Shown: in pieces, positions 27,973 through 36,028 of the stretch | Numbering within the stretch: the first letter of the stretch is position 1 | Layout of the letters: each line of letters starts with the position of its first letter | Origin: Lichenicoccus sp965276875 | GTDB taxonomy: Bacteria; Pseudomonadota; Alphaproteobacteria; Acetobacterales; Acetobacteraceae | Direction: 5' to 3' | Length of the DNA: 64,000 bases | Assembly (NCBI RefSeq): GCF_965276875.1 | Contig: NZ_OZ255701.1 | Span: 62,001 to 126,000, forward strand | Made by a program: the position numbers and the translations under genes | The notes under the pieces: generated by a model | Databases searched by the model: none | Told to the model about the DNA's origin: nothing | What the model saw: the letters and a program-made list of their open reading frames with translations, nothing else

Positions 27973-29925
27973 TTATTGCGCGACTGGGTCCTGGGGCCAG
28001 AGCCGTATGCCGAGCCGGCGGCGCACGCGCTCGCAGACCGCCTCGGGTGTGATGCCGAAACGGCGATACAAGGCATCGGCCGACGCGCAAACGCCGAAAT
28101 CGTCAATCCCGATGAACACCCCGCCGGCGCCGAGCCAGCGCTCCCAACCGAAGCCGGACGCCGCCTCGATGCCGACCCGGAGCGCCTGACCCAGCACCGA
28201 GTCGCGGTAGCTCGCGGTCTGCAACGCGAATAATTCCCAGCACGGCAGCGACACCACGGCAGCGGCAATGCCGCGCTCATGCAGCAGCAGCCTGGCCTCC
28301 AGGGCAATGGCGATTTCCGCACCCGTCGCGATCAGGGTCACGTCGCGCGCCGGCGCCGCGTCGGCCAGCACGTAGCCGCCGCGGGCACAGGCGTTGGCGA
28401 GCAGTGCGGCACTCGGCCGCGTGACTACATCTTTGCGCAGATCGGGTTCACGCAAATTCGGCGGCAGGCTGGAGGCGAAGGCGATCAGGCTGGGACCCTC
28501 GGTGCGCTGCAAAGCGAGCTGGAAGCACTCCATCATTTCGGTGCCGTCGGCGGGGCGGAACACCGCAAGATTGGGCATCGCGCGCAGGCTGGCGAGCTGC
28601 TCCACCGGCTGCCAGGCGGCGCCGTCCTCGCCGAGTGCGAGGCCGTCATGGGTGAGCAGATGGACAACCTGGCGTCCCATCAATGCACTGAGCCGCAAGG
28701 CCGGACGCATGCGGTCGATGGCGATGAACGACGCCGACCCGCAGGCGAGCAGCCCGCCATGCAGCGCCACGCCGTTCAGCAGCGACGCCATGCCGTGTTC
28801 CTGGGTGCCAAGATAGAGCGCACGCTCCACCCGGCCGAGCTGCGGCATGCTGGGCAGCCCCGCCTCGCAGGAGAGGCTGACGAACTCGGGCAGCAACGCC
28901 AGCAGCGCATCCAGCGCGTGCCGCGCGTCACCCGCCCCGTGCTTGGGCGCCGGTTGCTTGGGCGCCGGTTGCTCGGGCGCATTGCCGCTCCAGGCTTCCC
29001 GCCACCCACGTCGCCATCCCGCCGGCAGCCGTCCGGCGGTGACCCGCTCGAACTCGCCACTATCACGATGTCGCGCCAGCCGCCTGAGCCAGGCGCGTCG
29101 CGCCGCCTGGCCGCGCCGTCCACACTGGCGCCAGGCGTCCCGCCCGAGCTGGGCGGATGCAGGCGAGGGCAGCGATGCCTCTGATGGCTCGCGCCCGACA
29201 ATGCAGGCGATCAGACTGGGTTTGCGGCCGCGCAGGCTGCCTGCGATCGCCAGCGCCAGCGCCTCGCGGTCGGACGCATCGACGCGGCGCACCGACCAGC
29301 CGCAGGCGGCAAACCGCGCCAGCGGCCCGAACGGGGCTTCCCCAGGAACCTGGCTCTCGTCGCGCGCCGCCGCCCGCGCGTCGAGTTCGAACAGCACCGT
29401 CAGCCGGTCCAGACGCATCTGCCCGGCCAGTGCGGCGGCTTCGAGGGCCACGCCGGCGGAGAGATCGGTCTCGCAGGCCAGCACCCAGGTGCGATGATCA
29501 ACCAGCGAGTGGCCAAAGCGCGCCGCCAGCAGACGCTCGGCCAGCGCCATGCCGGTGCCGGTGGCGATCCCCTGTCCGGCCGGCCCGGTCGCCATCTCGA
29601 CACCGGGATGCTGCCCGAAACCGAGCATCCGGCTGCTGTCTTCGTCCTCGTCACCGCACAACGACAGCAGCGCGCGCAGCAGCGGGGCGAAGCGCGCGGC
29701 GCCCACCACGAAGCGATCCCGGTCGGGCCATCGCGGATCGGCGGTATCGAAGCGCAGGAAGCGGCTCCACAGCACACTGGCCGCCTCGACCATGCCCAAA
29801 GCCGCGGCCATGCGGGACGGCTGACGCAGCACGGCCTGGCCGAGTGCGCCTGCGAGAATGCCCGCGTTCGCGCCGACCGGTATATCCATGCGCGCGAGCG
29901 GGTCCGGAGCGATCTCCACATCCAT
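27973..29925 (-). CDS. Transketolase-like protein with degenerate cofactor site
   Basis: 650 residues from MDVEIAP, supported by AGGA six bases upstream; the frame is open 56 codons further. The fold is transketolase over its whole length (SRFLRFDTADPRWPDRDRFV, HPGVEMATGPAGQG, TQEHGM, ALGEDGAAWQPVEQLASLRAMPNL). Key residues have changed. The NGHGS histidine stretch reads AARFA (76-80). The diphosphate/metal motif GDG reads CET (151-153), and its downstream Asn region reads FELDARAA. The THQ histidine is Trp. The activating glutamate in EHGM remains. It probably cannot bind thiamine diphosphate normally. First gene of tkt-gap-pgk. Ordinary codon use and no stops argue against recent decay. Confidence 0.85.
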   Translation of the reverse strand: MDVEIAPDPLARMDIPVGANAGILAGALGQAVLRQPSRMAAALGMVEAASVLWSRFLRFDTADPRWPDRDRFVVGAARFAPLLRALLSLCGDEDEDSSRMLGFGQHPGVEMATGPAGQGIATGTGMALAERLLAARFGHSLVDHRTWVLACETDLSAGVALEAAALAGQMRLDRLTVLFELDARAAARDESQVPGEAPFGPLARFAACGWSVRRVDASDREALALAIAGSLRGRKPSLIACIVGREPSEASLPSPASAQLGRDAWRQCGRRGQAARRAWLRRLARHRDSGEFERVTAGRLPAGWRRGWREAWSGNAPEQPAPKQPAPKHGAGDARHALDALLALLPEFVSLSCEAGLPSMPQLGRVERALYLGTQEHGMASLLNGVALHGGLLACGSASFIAIDRMRPALRLSALMGRQVVHLLTHDGLALGEDGAAWQPVEQLASLRAMPNLAVFRPADGTEMMECFQLALQRTEGPSLIAFASSLPPNLREPDLRKDVVTRPSAALLANACARGGYVLADAAPARDVTLIATGAEIAIALEARLLLHERGIAAAVVSLPCWELFALQTASYRDSVLGQALRVGIEAASGFGWERWLGAGGVFIGIDDFGVCASADALYRRFGITPEAVCERVRRRLGIRLWPQDPVAQ

Positions 29926-30010
29926 GCTGCGTCCTATAGGAGGCACCGCGCATGACCCGCAAGCGGGCCTGGCTTGCCGTATCCCGTGTTCCCTGCGAGC
30001 GTGCCGCGCC

Positions 30011-30457
30011 ATGTCCGCGCCGCCGCGTTTTGTTCTGCTGAGCCTTCTGCCCTGCGTGCTGCTCGCTGGCTGCAAGCTGGTCGACCAGCGCACCTTCGAT
30101 CATGACGCCGGCCGCAAACCAGTGCCGCACGCGCCGGCTGCCGTTGCCTCCGGGCCGCCGCCGGTGCCGCCGCTGTTCGTAGTGCGGCCGGCCGCCGATT
30201 GGCGTGGCCCCTTGCGCGAAGCGGTGCGCGAGGCGCTCGCCCGCAAGCCGAACGTCCTGTTCACCGTCGACAGCGTGGTGCCAACCGACGTCTCCCCCGC
30301 CAGGCAGACGGCGGCGATGCAGACCACGGTGATGCAACTCGGCCGGCCGGTCGCCGATGCGATCGCAGCCGACGGCGCCCGCCCCGACCAGATCGAACTC
30401 GCGGCCTCCTCGGATCGCACGGTCCACCAGCCGCAAGTCAGGATCGACGTGCGCTGA
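30011..30457 (+). CDS. Putative lipoprotein
   Basis: 148 residues from MSAPPRF, with a lipoprotein signal ending in LLAGC (Cys about residue 20). After a proline-rich linker the mature part (LREAVREALARKPNVLFTVDSVVP, QTTVMQLGRPVADAIAADG) looks like a small alpha/beta domain of the kind found in outer-membrane-associated lipoproteins. A later stretch reads PDQIELAASSDRTVHQPQVRIDVR. Not assigned to a named family. Divergent from the transketolase-like gene, with the methyltransferase gene starting six bases after its stop. Confidence 0.72.
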   Translation: MSAPPRFVLLSLLPCVLLAGCKLVDQRTFDHDAGRKPVPHAPAAVASGPPPVPPLFVVRPAADWRGPLREAVREALARKPNVLFTVDSVVPTDVSPARQTAAMQTTVMQLGRPVADAIAADGARPDQIELAASSDRTVHQPQVRIDVR

Positions 30458-30462
30458 GCGGG

Positions 30463-31314
30463 GTGCCGCGCAACCAGGCCCTGCTCGCCGGCCTCGACCT
30501 GCCGCGTCTGCTGGGCTGCGAGATCGGCCCGCTCGATCGCCCGATCGTCACCCCCGCGATGGGCCGCGTGCTCTATGTCGACCATGCCGACACCGACAGC
30601 CTGCGGGCGAAATACGCAACCGACCCCGGTGTGCGAACCGCGGCGATCCCGACGGTCGACCATGTCTGGGACGCCTTCGGCCTCGACGGCCTGGTGGCCG
30701 CGCACGGGCCGCTCGACTACGTCATCGCCAGCCATGTCATCGAGCATGTGCCCGACATGATCGGCTGGCTGCGCGCGCTCGGCCGGGCCCTCGCACCGGG
30801 CGGCGAGATCAGGCTGGTGGTGCCGGACAGGCGCTTCTGCTTCGACCATCACCGCGCCGAGACCACGCTCGCCGACCTGCTGGCAGCCGAGGTGGCCGCT
30901 GCCACGCGCCCGTCGCTGGCGCAGATCGCCGATTATTTTCTGCACGTGGTCGAGGCCGACGCGGCTGCCATCTGGGCCGGGCAGCCACCGCCGCCGCCGC
31001 TGGTGGACGCACAGCGCTACGCCTGGGCGGCGTCGGTCTGCCGCGAGGTGCAGGCGAGCGGCCGCTATCAGGACGTGCATTGCTGGGTGTTCACCCCGGC
31101 ACTGTGCTGCCGGTTGCTCGCCGACCTGGTCGGCTTCGGCGCGCTCGCCTTCGAATGCACGCTGTTTCGCGACACCGAGCCGGACGGGCTGGAGTTCCTG
31201 CTCGGGCTGCGGCCGAGTGCTGATGCCACGGCGGCGGCGGCGAGCTGGCGCGCGGCGGCCGCGCGCGCGACGGCAGTACCGTACCGCAGCCGGTTCGGGC
31301 TTCTCCGACGCTGA
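30463..31314 (+). CDS. SAM-dependent methyltransferase-like protein
   Basis: 283 residues from a GTG six bases after the lipoprotein stop. The central motif DYVIASHVIEHVPDMIGWLRALGRALAPGGEIRLVVP is typical of class I methyltransferases. The glycine-rich SAM loop upstream is not obvious; instead there is GCEIGPLDRPIV and VLYVDHADTDSLRAKY. That combination is characteristic of methyltransferase-like proteins found beside glycosyltransferases in polysaccharide loci. Substrate unknown. The end (DTEPDGLEFLLGLRP) resembles the same group. Confidence 0.75.
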   Translation: MPRNQALLAGLDLPRLLGCEIGPLDRPIVTPAMGRVLYVDHADTDSLRAKYATDPGVRTAAIPTVDHVWDAFGLDGLVAAHGPLDYVIASHVIEHVPDMIGWLRALGRALAPGGEIRLVVPDRRFCFDHHRAETTLADLLAAEVAAATRPSLAQIADYFLHVVEADAAAIWAGQPPPPPLVDAQRYAWAASVCREVQASGRYQDVHCWVFTPALCCRLLADLVGFGALAFECTLFRDTEPDGLEFLLGLRPSADATAAAASWRAAAARATAVPYRSRFGLLRR

Positions 31315-31372
31315 GGCTGCAACCAAAGCTCTCCTCCGGGCGATGCAGCCGCGTAAGCCTGGAGCCGCCCGG

Positions 31373-31849
31373 ATGTTTACGATCGTGTTTGGCAGCGGAC
31401 CGCATTTGACCTGGGCGCAGGAATGCGCGCGCGGCGCGTTGGTCTTCTTCTTCTGCCTGCTGCTGGTACGGCTCTCCGGTCGGCGCAGTTTCAGCCGCTG
31501 GTCGCCGCTCGATACCGTGGTCTCGATCATCGTCGGCTCGACCCTGAGCCGGACACTGACCGGCAATGCCGAGCTGATCGGCACCCTGGCCGCGACCACG
31601 CTGATCGTGCTTCTGCATGGTGCGCTGGCCAAGGGCGCCGCCTATGTCCCGTTCATCTCCGCACTGGTGGAGGGCCAGCCGGTGACCCTCGGCACGGTCG
31701 GGCAACACGACCCGCGCAAGCTGAAGCGCCATTCGGTCAGCCCCACCGATCTCGAAGAAGCCATGCGCGCGGCAGGCATCGGTAATGTTGCGGACACCTC
31801 GCGCATCACTCTCGAGCCGAGCGGCAAGATCACCTTTCTCAAGTCCTGA
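31373..31849 (+). CDS. DUF421 (YetF-like) membrane protein
   Basis: 158 residues from the ATG of MFTIVFGSG, with GGAG eight bases upstream; an ATG ten codons earlier is possible. Three hydrophobic helices (about 15-35, 50-70 and 75-95) are followed by a short C-terminal soluble domain (LVEGQPVTL, SPTDLEEAMRAAGI). The signature LVRLSGRRSFSRWSPLDTVVSIIVGSTLSR is DUF421. Function is unknown; Bacillus members affect stress and spore processes. A large palindromic element follows immediately. Confidence 0.85.
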   Translation: MFTIVFGSGPHLTWAQECARGALVFFFCLLLVRLSGRRSFSRWSPLDTVVSIIVGSTLSRTLTGNAELIGTLAATTLIVLLHGALAKGAAYVPFISALVEGQPVTLGTVGQHDPRKLKRHSVSPTDLEEAMRAAGIGNVADTSRITLEPSGKITFLKS

Positions 31850-31860
31850 ATCGGGATTTT

Positions 31861-31977
31861 AGGTCAGGGGCTCTGCCCCTGGACCCCGCTGGGGCCTGAG
31901 GCCCCAGACCCCCATTAACAAAAGTAAAGGATTCCAAAGGCTAGCCTTTGGCGGGGTCCAGGGGCAGAGCCCCTGGC
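31861..31977. repeat. GC-rich palindromic repeat element (REP-like), possible bidirectional terminator
   Basis: Between two convergent genes. Outer arms 31865-31889 and 31951-31975 are a 25-base perfect inverted repeat containing AGGGGCTCTGCCCCTGG, itself a palindrome. Inside lie two more perfect palindromes: 31890-31906 (TGGGGCCT/AGGCCCCA around one base) and 31934-31951 (CCAAAGGCTAGCCTTTGG). I recall this GGGGTCCAGGGGCAGAGCCC core as recurrent in Acetobacteraceae genomes. In RNA it would fold strongly from either strand and probably ends both transcripts. Confidence 0.85.
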
Positions 31978-31982
31978 CTTCC

Positions 31983-33143
31983 TCAAGCCACCCACAAAAC
32001 ATCAGCGTCGACCGCGCCAATGCCGTCGAGACCCAGCAACGCCAGATCGATATCGATCTCCTTGGCGAGCAGGGAGATCGCGTGCCGCACGCCGCGGGTG
32101 CCGGCGAGTGTTGCCGCGAACAGGAATGGGCGGCCGATCAGCACGAAGTCCGCGCCAAGGGCCACCGCCTTGAGCACGTCGTTGCCGCGTCTGAAGCCGC
32201 TATCGACGATGACCGTCATCGCGCCGCTGGCGGCCTTGATCTCACGCAATACCTGCATCGGTGAGACCGCTGCGTCGAGCTGGCGGCCGCCATGGTTGGA
32301 GACGACGATGCCGTCGGCTCCCAGGTCACGGGCGATCGCGGCGTCAGCGGCCGAAAGCAGGCCCTTGATGACGAATGTGCCCTTCCACAGCCCGCGGATC
32401 AGCTCCGCCTGCTTCCAGGTGAAGTTGTCATGGCCGGCAATCACCGCCACCTTGCGCGAGAACAGGTTGATCGGGTTGTCGGCCTCGACATTGCTGATAT
32501 GTGGAATGCCGCGCGTGAGCAGGGTGCGCGCGGCGGTGCCGCCGAGCCAGCGCGGGTGGCTCACGCCGTCCCAGCTCAGGCGCGGGGTCGGCCGCAGCGG
32601 CATGCTGTAGCCGGCGCGCCTGTCGTCCTCGCGGTTCGAGGGCACCGGCACGTCGACGGTCAGCACGAACACCTTGATCCCGGTCGCGGCCACGCGCGCG
32701 ACCATCCGCTCGATGTTGCGCGCATCGGGTGACTGGTAGGCGGCAAACCAGGCGTTGGGATTGCTGCGCACCAGCTCCTCGATCGGCGTAATCGAATTGG
32801 CGCTGAGCACGAAGGGGATGTTTGCCGCACGGGCGGCGCGTGCCATGCGGTTATCGGCGTCGAACGCAACCACGGCCGAAGCCCCCATCGGTGCGATGCC
32901 GAACGGGGACGCGTAGGTCGCGCCGAACAGGCTCGTCTTCTGCGAGCGCGCCGAGACGTCGCGCAGCACCCGCGTCACCATGCGCCACTGTGCAAACGCC
33001 GCGCGGTTATGGTCGCGCGCATCACCGGCTTCGCAGCCGTTGGCGACGTAGCCATACACCGCGCGCGGCAGGCGCGGCCGTGCAAGGCGCTGGAAGTCAT
33101 TCAGGCTGAGGGCTTGGCGCAGCCGGTCGGCACCTGTGGCCAT
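31983..33143 (-). CDS. lldD: FMN-dependent alpha-hydroxy-acid dehydrogenase (L-lactate dehydrogenase type)
   Basis: 386 residues from MATGADRLR, after GGGAGACACATC. It oxidises a 2-hydroxy acid, most likely L-lactate, passing electrons to quinone. FMN-barrel marks are PFGIAPMGASAVV, PFVLSANSITPIEEL, DGIVVSNHGGRQLDAAVSP (active-site histidine), VIVDSGFRRGNDVLKAVALGADFVLIGRPFLF. Mandelate or glycolate cannot be excluded as substrate. The stop lies right beside the palindromic repeat. Confidence 0.9.
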   Translation of the reverse strand: MATGADRLRQALSLNDFQRLARPRLPRAVYGYVANGCEAGDARDHNRAAFAQWRMVTRVLRDVSARSQKTSLFGATYASPFGIAPMGASAVVAFDADNRMARAARAANIPFVLSANSITPIEELVRSNPNAWFAAYQSPDARNIERMVARVAATGIKVFVLTVDVPVPSNREDDRRAGYSMPLRPTPRLSWDGVSHPRWLGGTAARTLLTRGIPHISNVEADNPINLFSRKVAVIAGHDNFTWKQAELIRGLWKGTFVIKGLLSAADAAIARDLGADGIVVSNHGGRQLDAAVSPMQVLREIKAASGAMTVIVDSGFRRGNDVLKAVALGADFVLIGRPFLFAATLAGTRGVRHAISLLAKEIDIDLALLGLDGIGAVDADVLWVA

Positions 33144-33177
33144 GATGTGTCTCCCTGCTGGTGTCGCCGTGCTTGCG

Positions 33178-34185
33178 TCAACGCACCGGGATCGGCACAT
33201 GGTTCACCGCGAGCACGCCGTCATGGTAGGTCACCTGCCATTGCAGCCCGTCCGCGTCGCGCTTGGCCACCAGGCTGGACAGGAACAAAGCGGTGTGCAG
33301 CCGGACCATGTCAGCACTCGCCGCCTTTTCGACCAGATCGTCGTAGTCCCGTGCCGTTACGTGCAGATCGGCGCTGCTGGCCAGCGGGGTCGGTGCGGCG
33401 ATCGCCGACCCCTTGGCGTCGATGATGCTTTTGCCCTGCGTCAGGCGCAGATCGTCGACGGTGACCGGGATCTGCGCGCTGGGCGTGCTGCCGCCGGTCG
33501 CCGCCAGCAGCGTGGGTAGGCTTGAGGGCGGCAGGCTGATCCGCCACGCCAGCGTATCCGGCAGCAGGGTCGGCGGCTTCAGGCGACCGGCGACGCCCTC
33601 GAGGCTGAAGGCGACCTGAACCGGCGCGGCGGCATCGGCGCCCGGAGCGTGCAGGCCTTCCTGCATCCTGTGCGCCTCCAGGCGCAACTGCATCCGGTGC
33701 GCTGTTACCACGCCGGACGCACCGCGCAGTGTCACATTCAGCCAGGTCGCGACGTAGCCGCCGCCATGCGCCAGGCCGTGCACGATCGGTGCTGCCGCGT
33801 CGTGCAATAGCGCTGTATCGCAGCCGCCATGATGATCGCCGCTCAGGGCCACCAGCAGCGCCGCGGCGGCGGCACTGCTGGCACGTTCGAGATCGGCATC
33901 GGAGGTGTCGGCGGTCCCGCTTTCCACGCGAAGCGACGAAGCCGACATCGAGACGGCGTGCCGGCTTGCGGCAGCCGGCAGGTGCACCCGGTACGCCTCG
34001 GCGGTCACACCGTGCGCCGGCGGGGCCAGGCTTTGCAGCCCAGAGGCGTGCACGCTGGCGCAGGGCAGCGGCAGCTGCAGCCCGCTCGTTGTCGCATCGG
34101 CCCCGCCTTCCGCTGCCTTGGCCGGTCCCCAGGACAGCAGCAGGAGCAGCAGGGCGATCGTCGCGCGTATGGTCAGGCTCGTCAT
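33178..34185 (-). CDS. Exported protein of unknown function
   Basis: 335 residues. A signal peptide (about 1-25, ending AKA|AEG) is followed by alternating beta-rich segments (GVTAEAYRVHLPAAASRHAVSM; QIPVTVDDLRLTQGKSIID) and an alpha-helical tail. The overall style resembles alphaproteobacterial periplasmic proteins such as DUF2125, but I cannot confirm the family. Thirty-five bases separate it from lldD, which it may precede in a transcript. Divergent from the transporter at 34268. Confidence 0.7.
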   Translation of the reverse strand: MTSLTIRATIALLLLLLSWGPAKAAEGGADATTSGLQLPLPCASVHASGLQSLAPPAHGVTAEAYRVHLPAAASRHAVSMSASSLRVESGTADTSDADLERASSAAAAALLVALSGDHHGGCDTALLHDAAAPIVHGLAHGGGYVATWLNVTLRGASGVVTAHRMQLRLEAHRMQEGLHAPGADAAAPVQVAFSLEGVAGRLKPPTLLPDTLAWRISLPPSSLPTLLAATGGSTPSAQIPVTVDDLRLTQGKSIIDAKGSAIAAPTPLASSADLHVTARDYDDLVEKAASADMVRLHTALFLSSLVAKRDADGLQWQVTYHDGVLAVNHVPIPVR

Positions 34186-34267
34186 GCGCAAGCTAGGGTG
34201 GCCCAGCCCGGCCAACGTGGCAATCCACGTGGCAGCCCGGCCAAACCTGCAATCGGAACGACTGTGC

Positions 34268-35251
34268 ATGCCCAGACCAGACCCGTTCCTGCTGGCCCTG
34301 ATCGCAACCCTGATCGTGGCGACCCTGCTGCCCTGCCGTGGCGTGGGTGTCGCGATCTTCCATGTCCTGACCATCGTCGTCATCGCCATCATGTTCTTCC
34401 TGCAAGGGGCGAGGCTGTCGCGCCGCGCGATGCTGTCCGGTCTGGGCGCATGGCGGCTGCATCTTGCGATCTTCGTCTGCACCTTCGTGCTGTTTCCGCT
34501 GCTTGGACTGGGGCTGCATGCGGCACTCCCGCGCACCCTGACGCCGACACTCTGGCTGGGCATCCTGTTCGTCTGCGCGCTGCCGTCGACCGTGCAGTCC
34601 TCGATTGCGTTCACCTCGATCGGCCATGGCAACGTGCCGGCGGCGGTGTGTTCGGCCACCGCCTCCAATCTGTTCGGCATGGCGGTGACGCCGCTGCTGG
34701 TCGGCGTGCTGCTCAGCCGCGCCGGGCACGGCGTCTCCTTCAAGGCAGTGCTCGATATCGTGCTGCAACTCCTGCTGCCGTTCCTGCTCGGGCAGGTCAT
34801 GCAGCGCTGGATCGGCGACTGGGCCAGGCGGAACCGGACCTTGCTCGGCTTCACCGACCGCGGCTCGATCCTGATCGTGGTCTACACCGCCTTCAGCGAG
34901 GCGGTGGTGCAGGGCATCTGGCATAAGGTGCCGCCGGCGATGTTAGGGGTGGTGCTGCTGATCGATGCCGGGCTGCTGGTTGCGGTGTTGCTGGTCACCC
35001 GCTACGGCGCGCGCCTACTCGGCTTTGGCCGCGAGGACGAGATCGCGATGGTGTTCTGCGGCTCCAAGAAGACGCTGGCGTCGGGGGTGCCGATGGCGGG
35101 TGTCTTGTTCCCCCCGGCCACTGTGGGCATGGTGGTGCTGCCGCTGATCGTGTTCCACCAGCTTCAGTTGTTCGCCTGCGCGGTGCTCGCGCGCCGCTAT
35201 GCCGCGGGTGCCGCGGCGGCCGAGTCCAACACCGTTCAGGCGGGCAGGTAA
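34268..35251 (+). CDS. Bile acid:sodium symporter-family transporter (SBF-like, YfeH type)
   Basis: 327 residues with about ten hydrophobic helices. The sequence FVCALPSTVQSSIAFTSIGHGNVPAAVCSATASNLFGM is the hallmark of the SBF-like family (PF13593), which includes plant and bacterial YfeH proteins. The C-terminal GSKKTLASGVPMAGVLFP motif is also typical. It moves an organic anion, perhaps with sodium; the substrate is unknown. Its stop overlaps the stop of the convergent DsbA-like gene by 16 bases. Confidence 0.88.
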   Translation: MPRPDPFLLALIATLIVATLLPCRGVGVAIFHVLTIVVIAIMFFLQGARLSRRAMLSGLGAWRLHLAIFVCTFVLFPLLGLGLHAALPRTLTPTLWLGILFVCALPSTVQSSIAFTSIGHGNVPAAVCSATASNLFGMAVTPLLVGVLLSRAGHGVSFKAVLDIVLQLLLPFLLGQVMQRWIGDWARRNRTLLGFTDRGSILIVVYTAFSEAVVQGIWHKVPPAMLGVVLLIDAGLLVAVLLVTRYGARLLGFGREDEIAMVFCGSKKTLASGVPMAGVLFPPATVGMVVLPLIVFHQLQLFACAVLARRYAAGAAAAESNTVQAGR

Positions 35252-35940
35252 TCCGGCACGTCCACGGTGGCGATGTCGAGCAGGCGGTGAAACACCTCTG
35301 GCTCCTGGGCGCCGGAGACCGCCATCTGATCGCCGATGACGAAGCACGGCACGCCGCTGATGCCCAGGCGATGGGCCCGCAGGTTCTCGCCATGGACGAT
35401 GTCGGCACCGTCGCGCGAGCGCAGGTGCGCCGCCGCCTGCGCGCCGTCGAGCCCGGCGCTCGCCGCAATCGCGATCAGGGTGGCCGGGTCGCCGATATCG
35501 CGGCCGTCGGTGAAGTGCGCCGCGAACAGGGCCTCGACGATCTCGGTGCCGCGGCCGAACCGGTTGGCCCAGCCGACCAGACGATGCGCATCGACGCTCG
35601 ACGGGATATGGACGACGCGCTCGAAATGGAAATCCATTCCCTCGCTGCGGCCGAGCTGGGTGACCGCGGCATAGAGCCGGCGGGCACGGTCCTCGCCACC
35701 GAACTTGCGCACGACGTAGTCGTAGCGCGACATGCCCAGCTTGGGCATGTCAGGATTGAGCAGGAATGGGCGCCAGGCGATCTCGAAGCTTCGATCCGCA
35801 CCGAGGCCGCGAGGTGCCCGTTCGCCAAGCGAGCGCAGCAGGCGTCGCACGCCAAGATAGCACCAGGGGCAGACGAAATCGTAGACGATCTCGACCGGAA
35901 GGCGGCTCGGCTGGGGTGTCAGGGCGTTCACGGCCGTCAC
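35236..35940 (-). CDS. DsbA-family oxidoreductase (FrnE-like)
   Basis: 234 residues from the GTG of VTAVNAL; the frame is open further upstream through an AT-rich stretch, so the start is uncertain. Thioredoxin-fold protein with a CPWC active site (FVCPWCYLGVRRL). FrnE/2-hydroxychromene isomerase features are FEIAWRPFLLNPDMP and the C-terminal GISGVPCFVIGD. It is cytoplasmic (no signal peptide), so it is more likely a polyketide-type or redox-stress oxidoreductase than a periplasmic folding enzyme. Confidence 0.88.
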   Translation of the reverse strand: MTAVNALTPQPSRLPVEIVYDFVCPWCYLGVRRLLRSLGERAPRGLGADRSFEIAWRPFLLNPDMPKLGMSRYDYVVRKFGGEDRARRLYAAVTQLGRSEGMDFHFERVVHIPSSVDAHRLVGWANRFGRGTEIVEALFAAHFTDGRDIGDPATLIAIAASAGLDGAQAAAHLRSRDGADIVHGENLRAHRLGISGVPCFVIGDQMAVSGAQEPEVFHRLLDIATVDVPDYLPA

Positions 35941-36028
35941 TTTATTCCGGATTTTTTTAGATTCGACTAAAATCGCGCGCTCCCGAACAATACACGGAAC
36001 GCGCGCAGGAACTACCCGTTCAGGTTGC

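Noticed and set aside
31861..31977. CRISPR array
   Set aside because: The repeated segments are inverted, not direct repeats with regular spacers; no cas genes are present.
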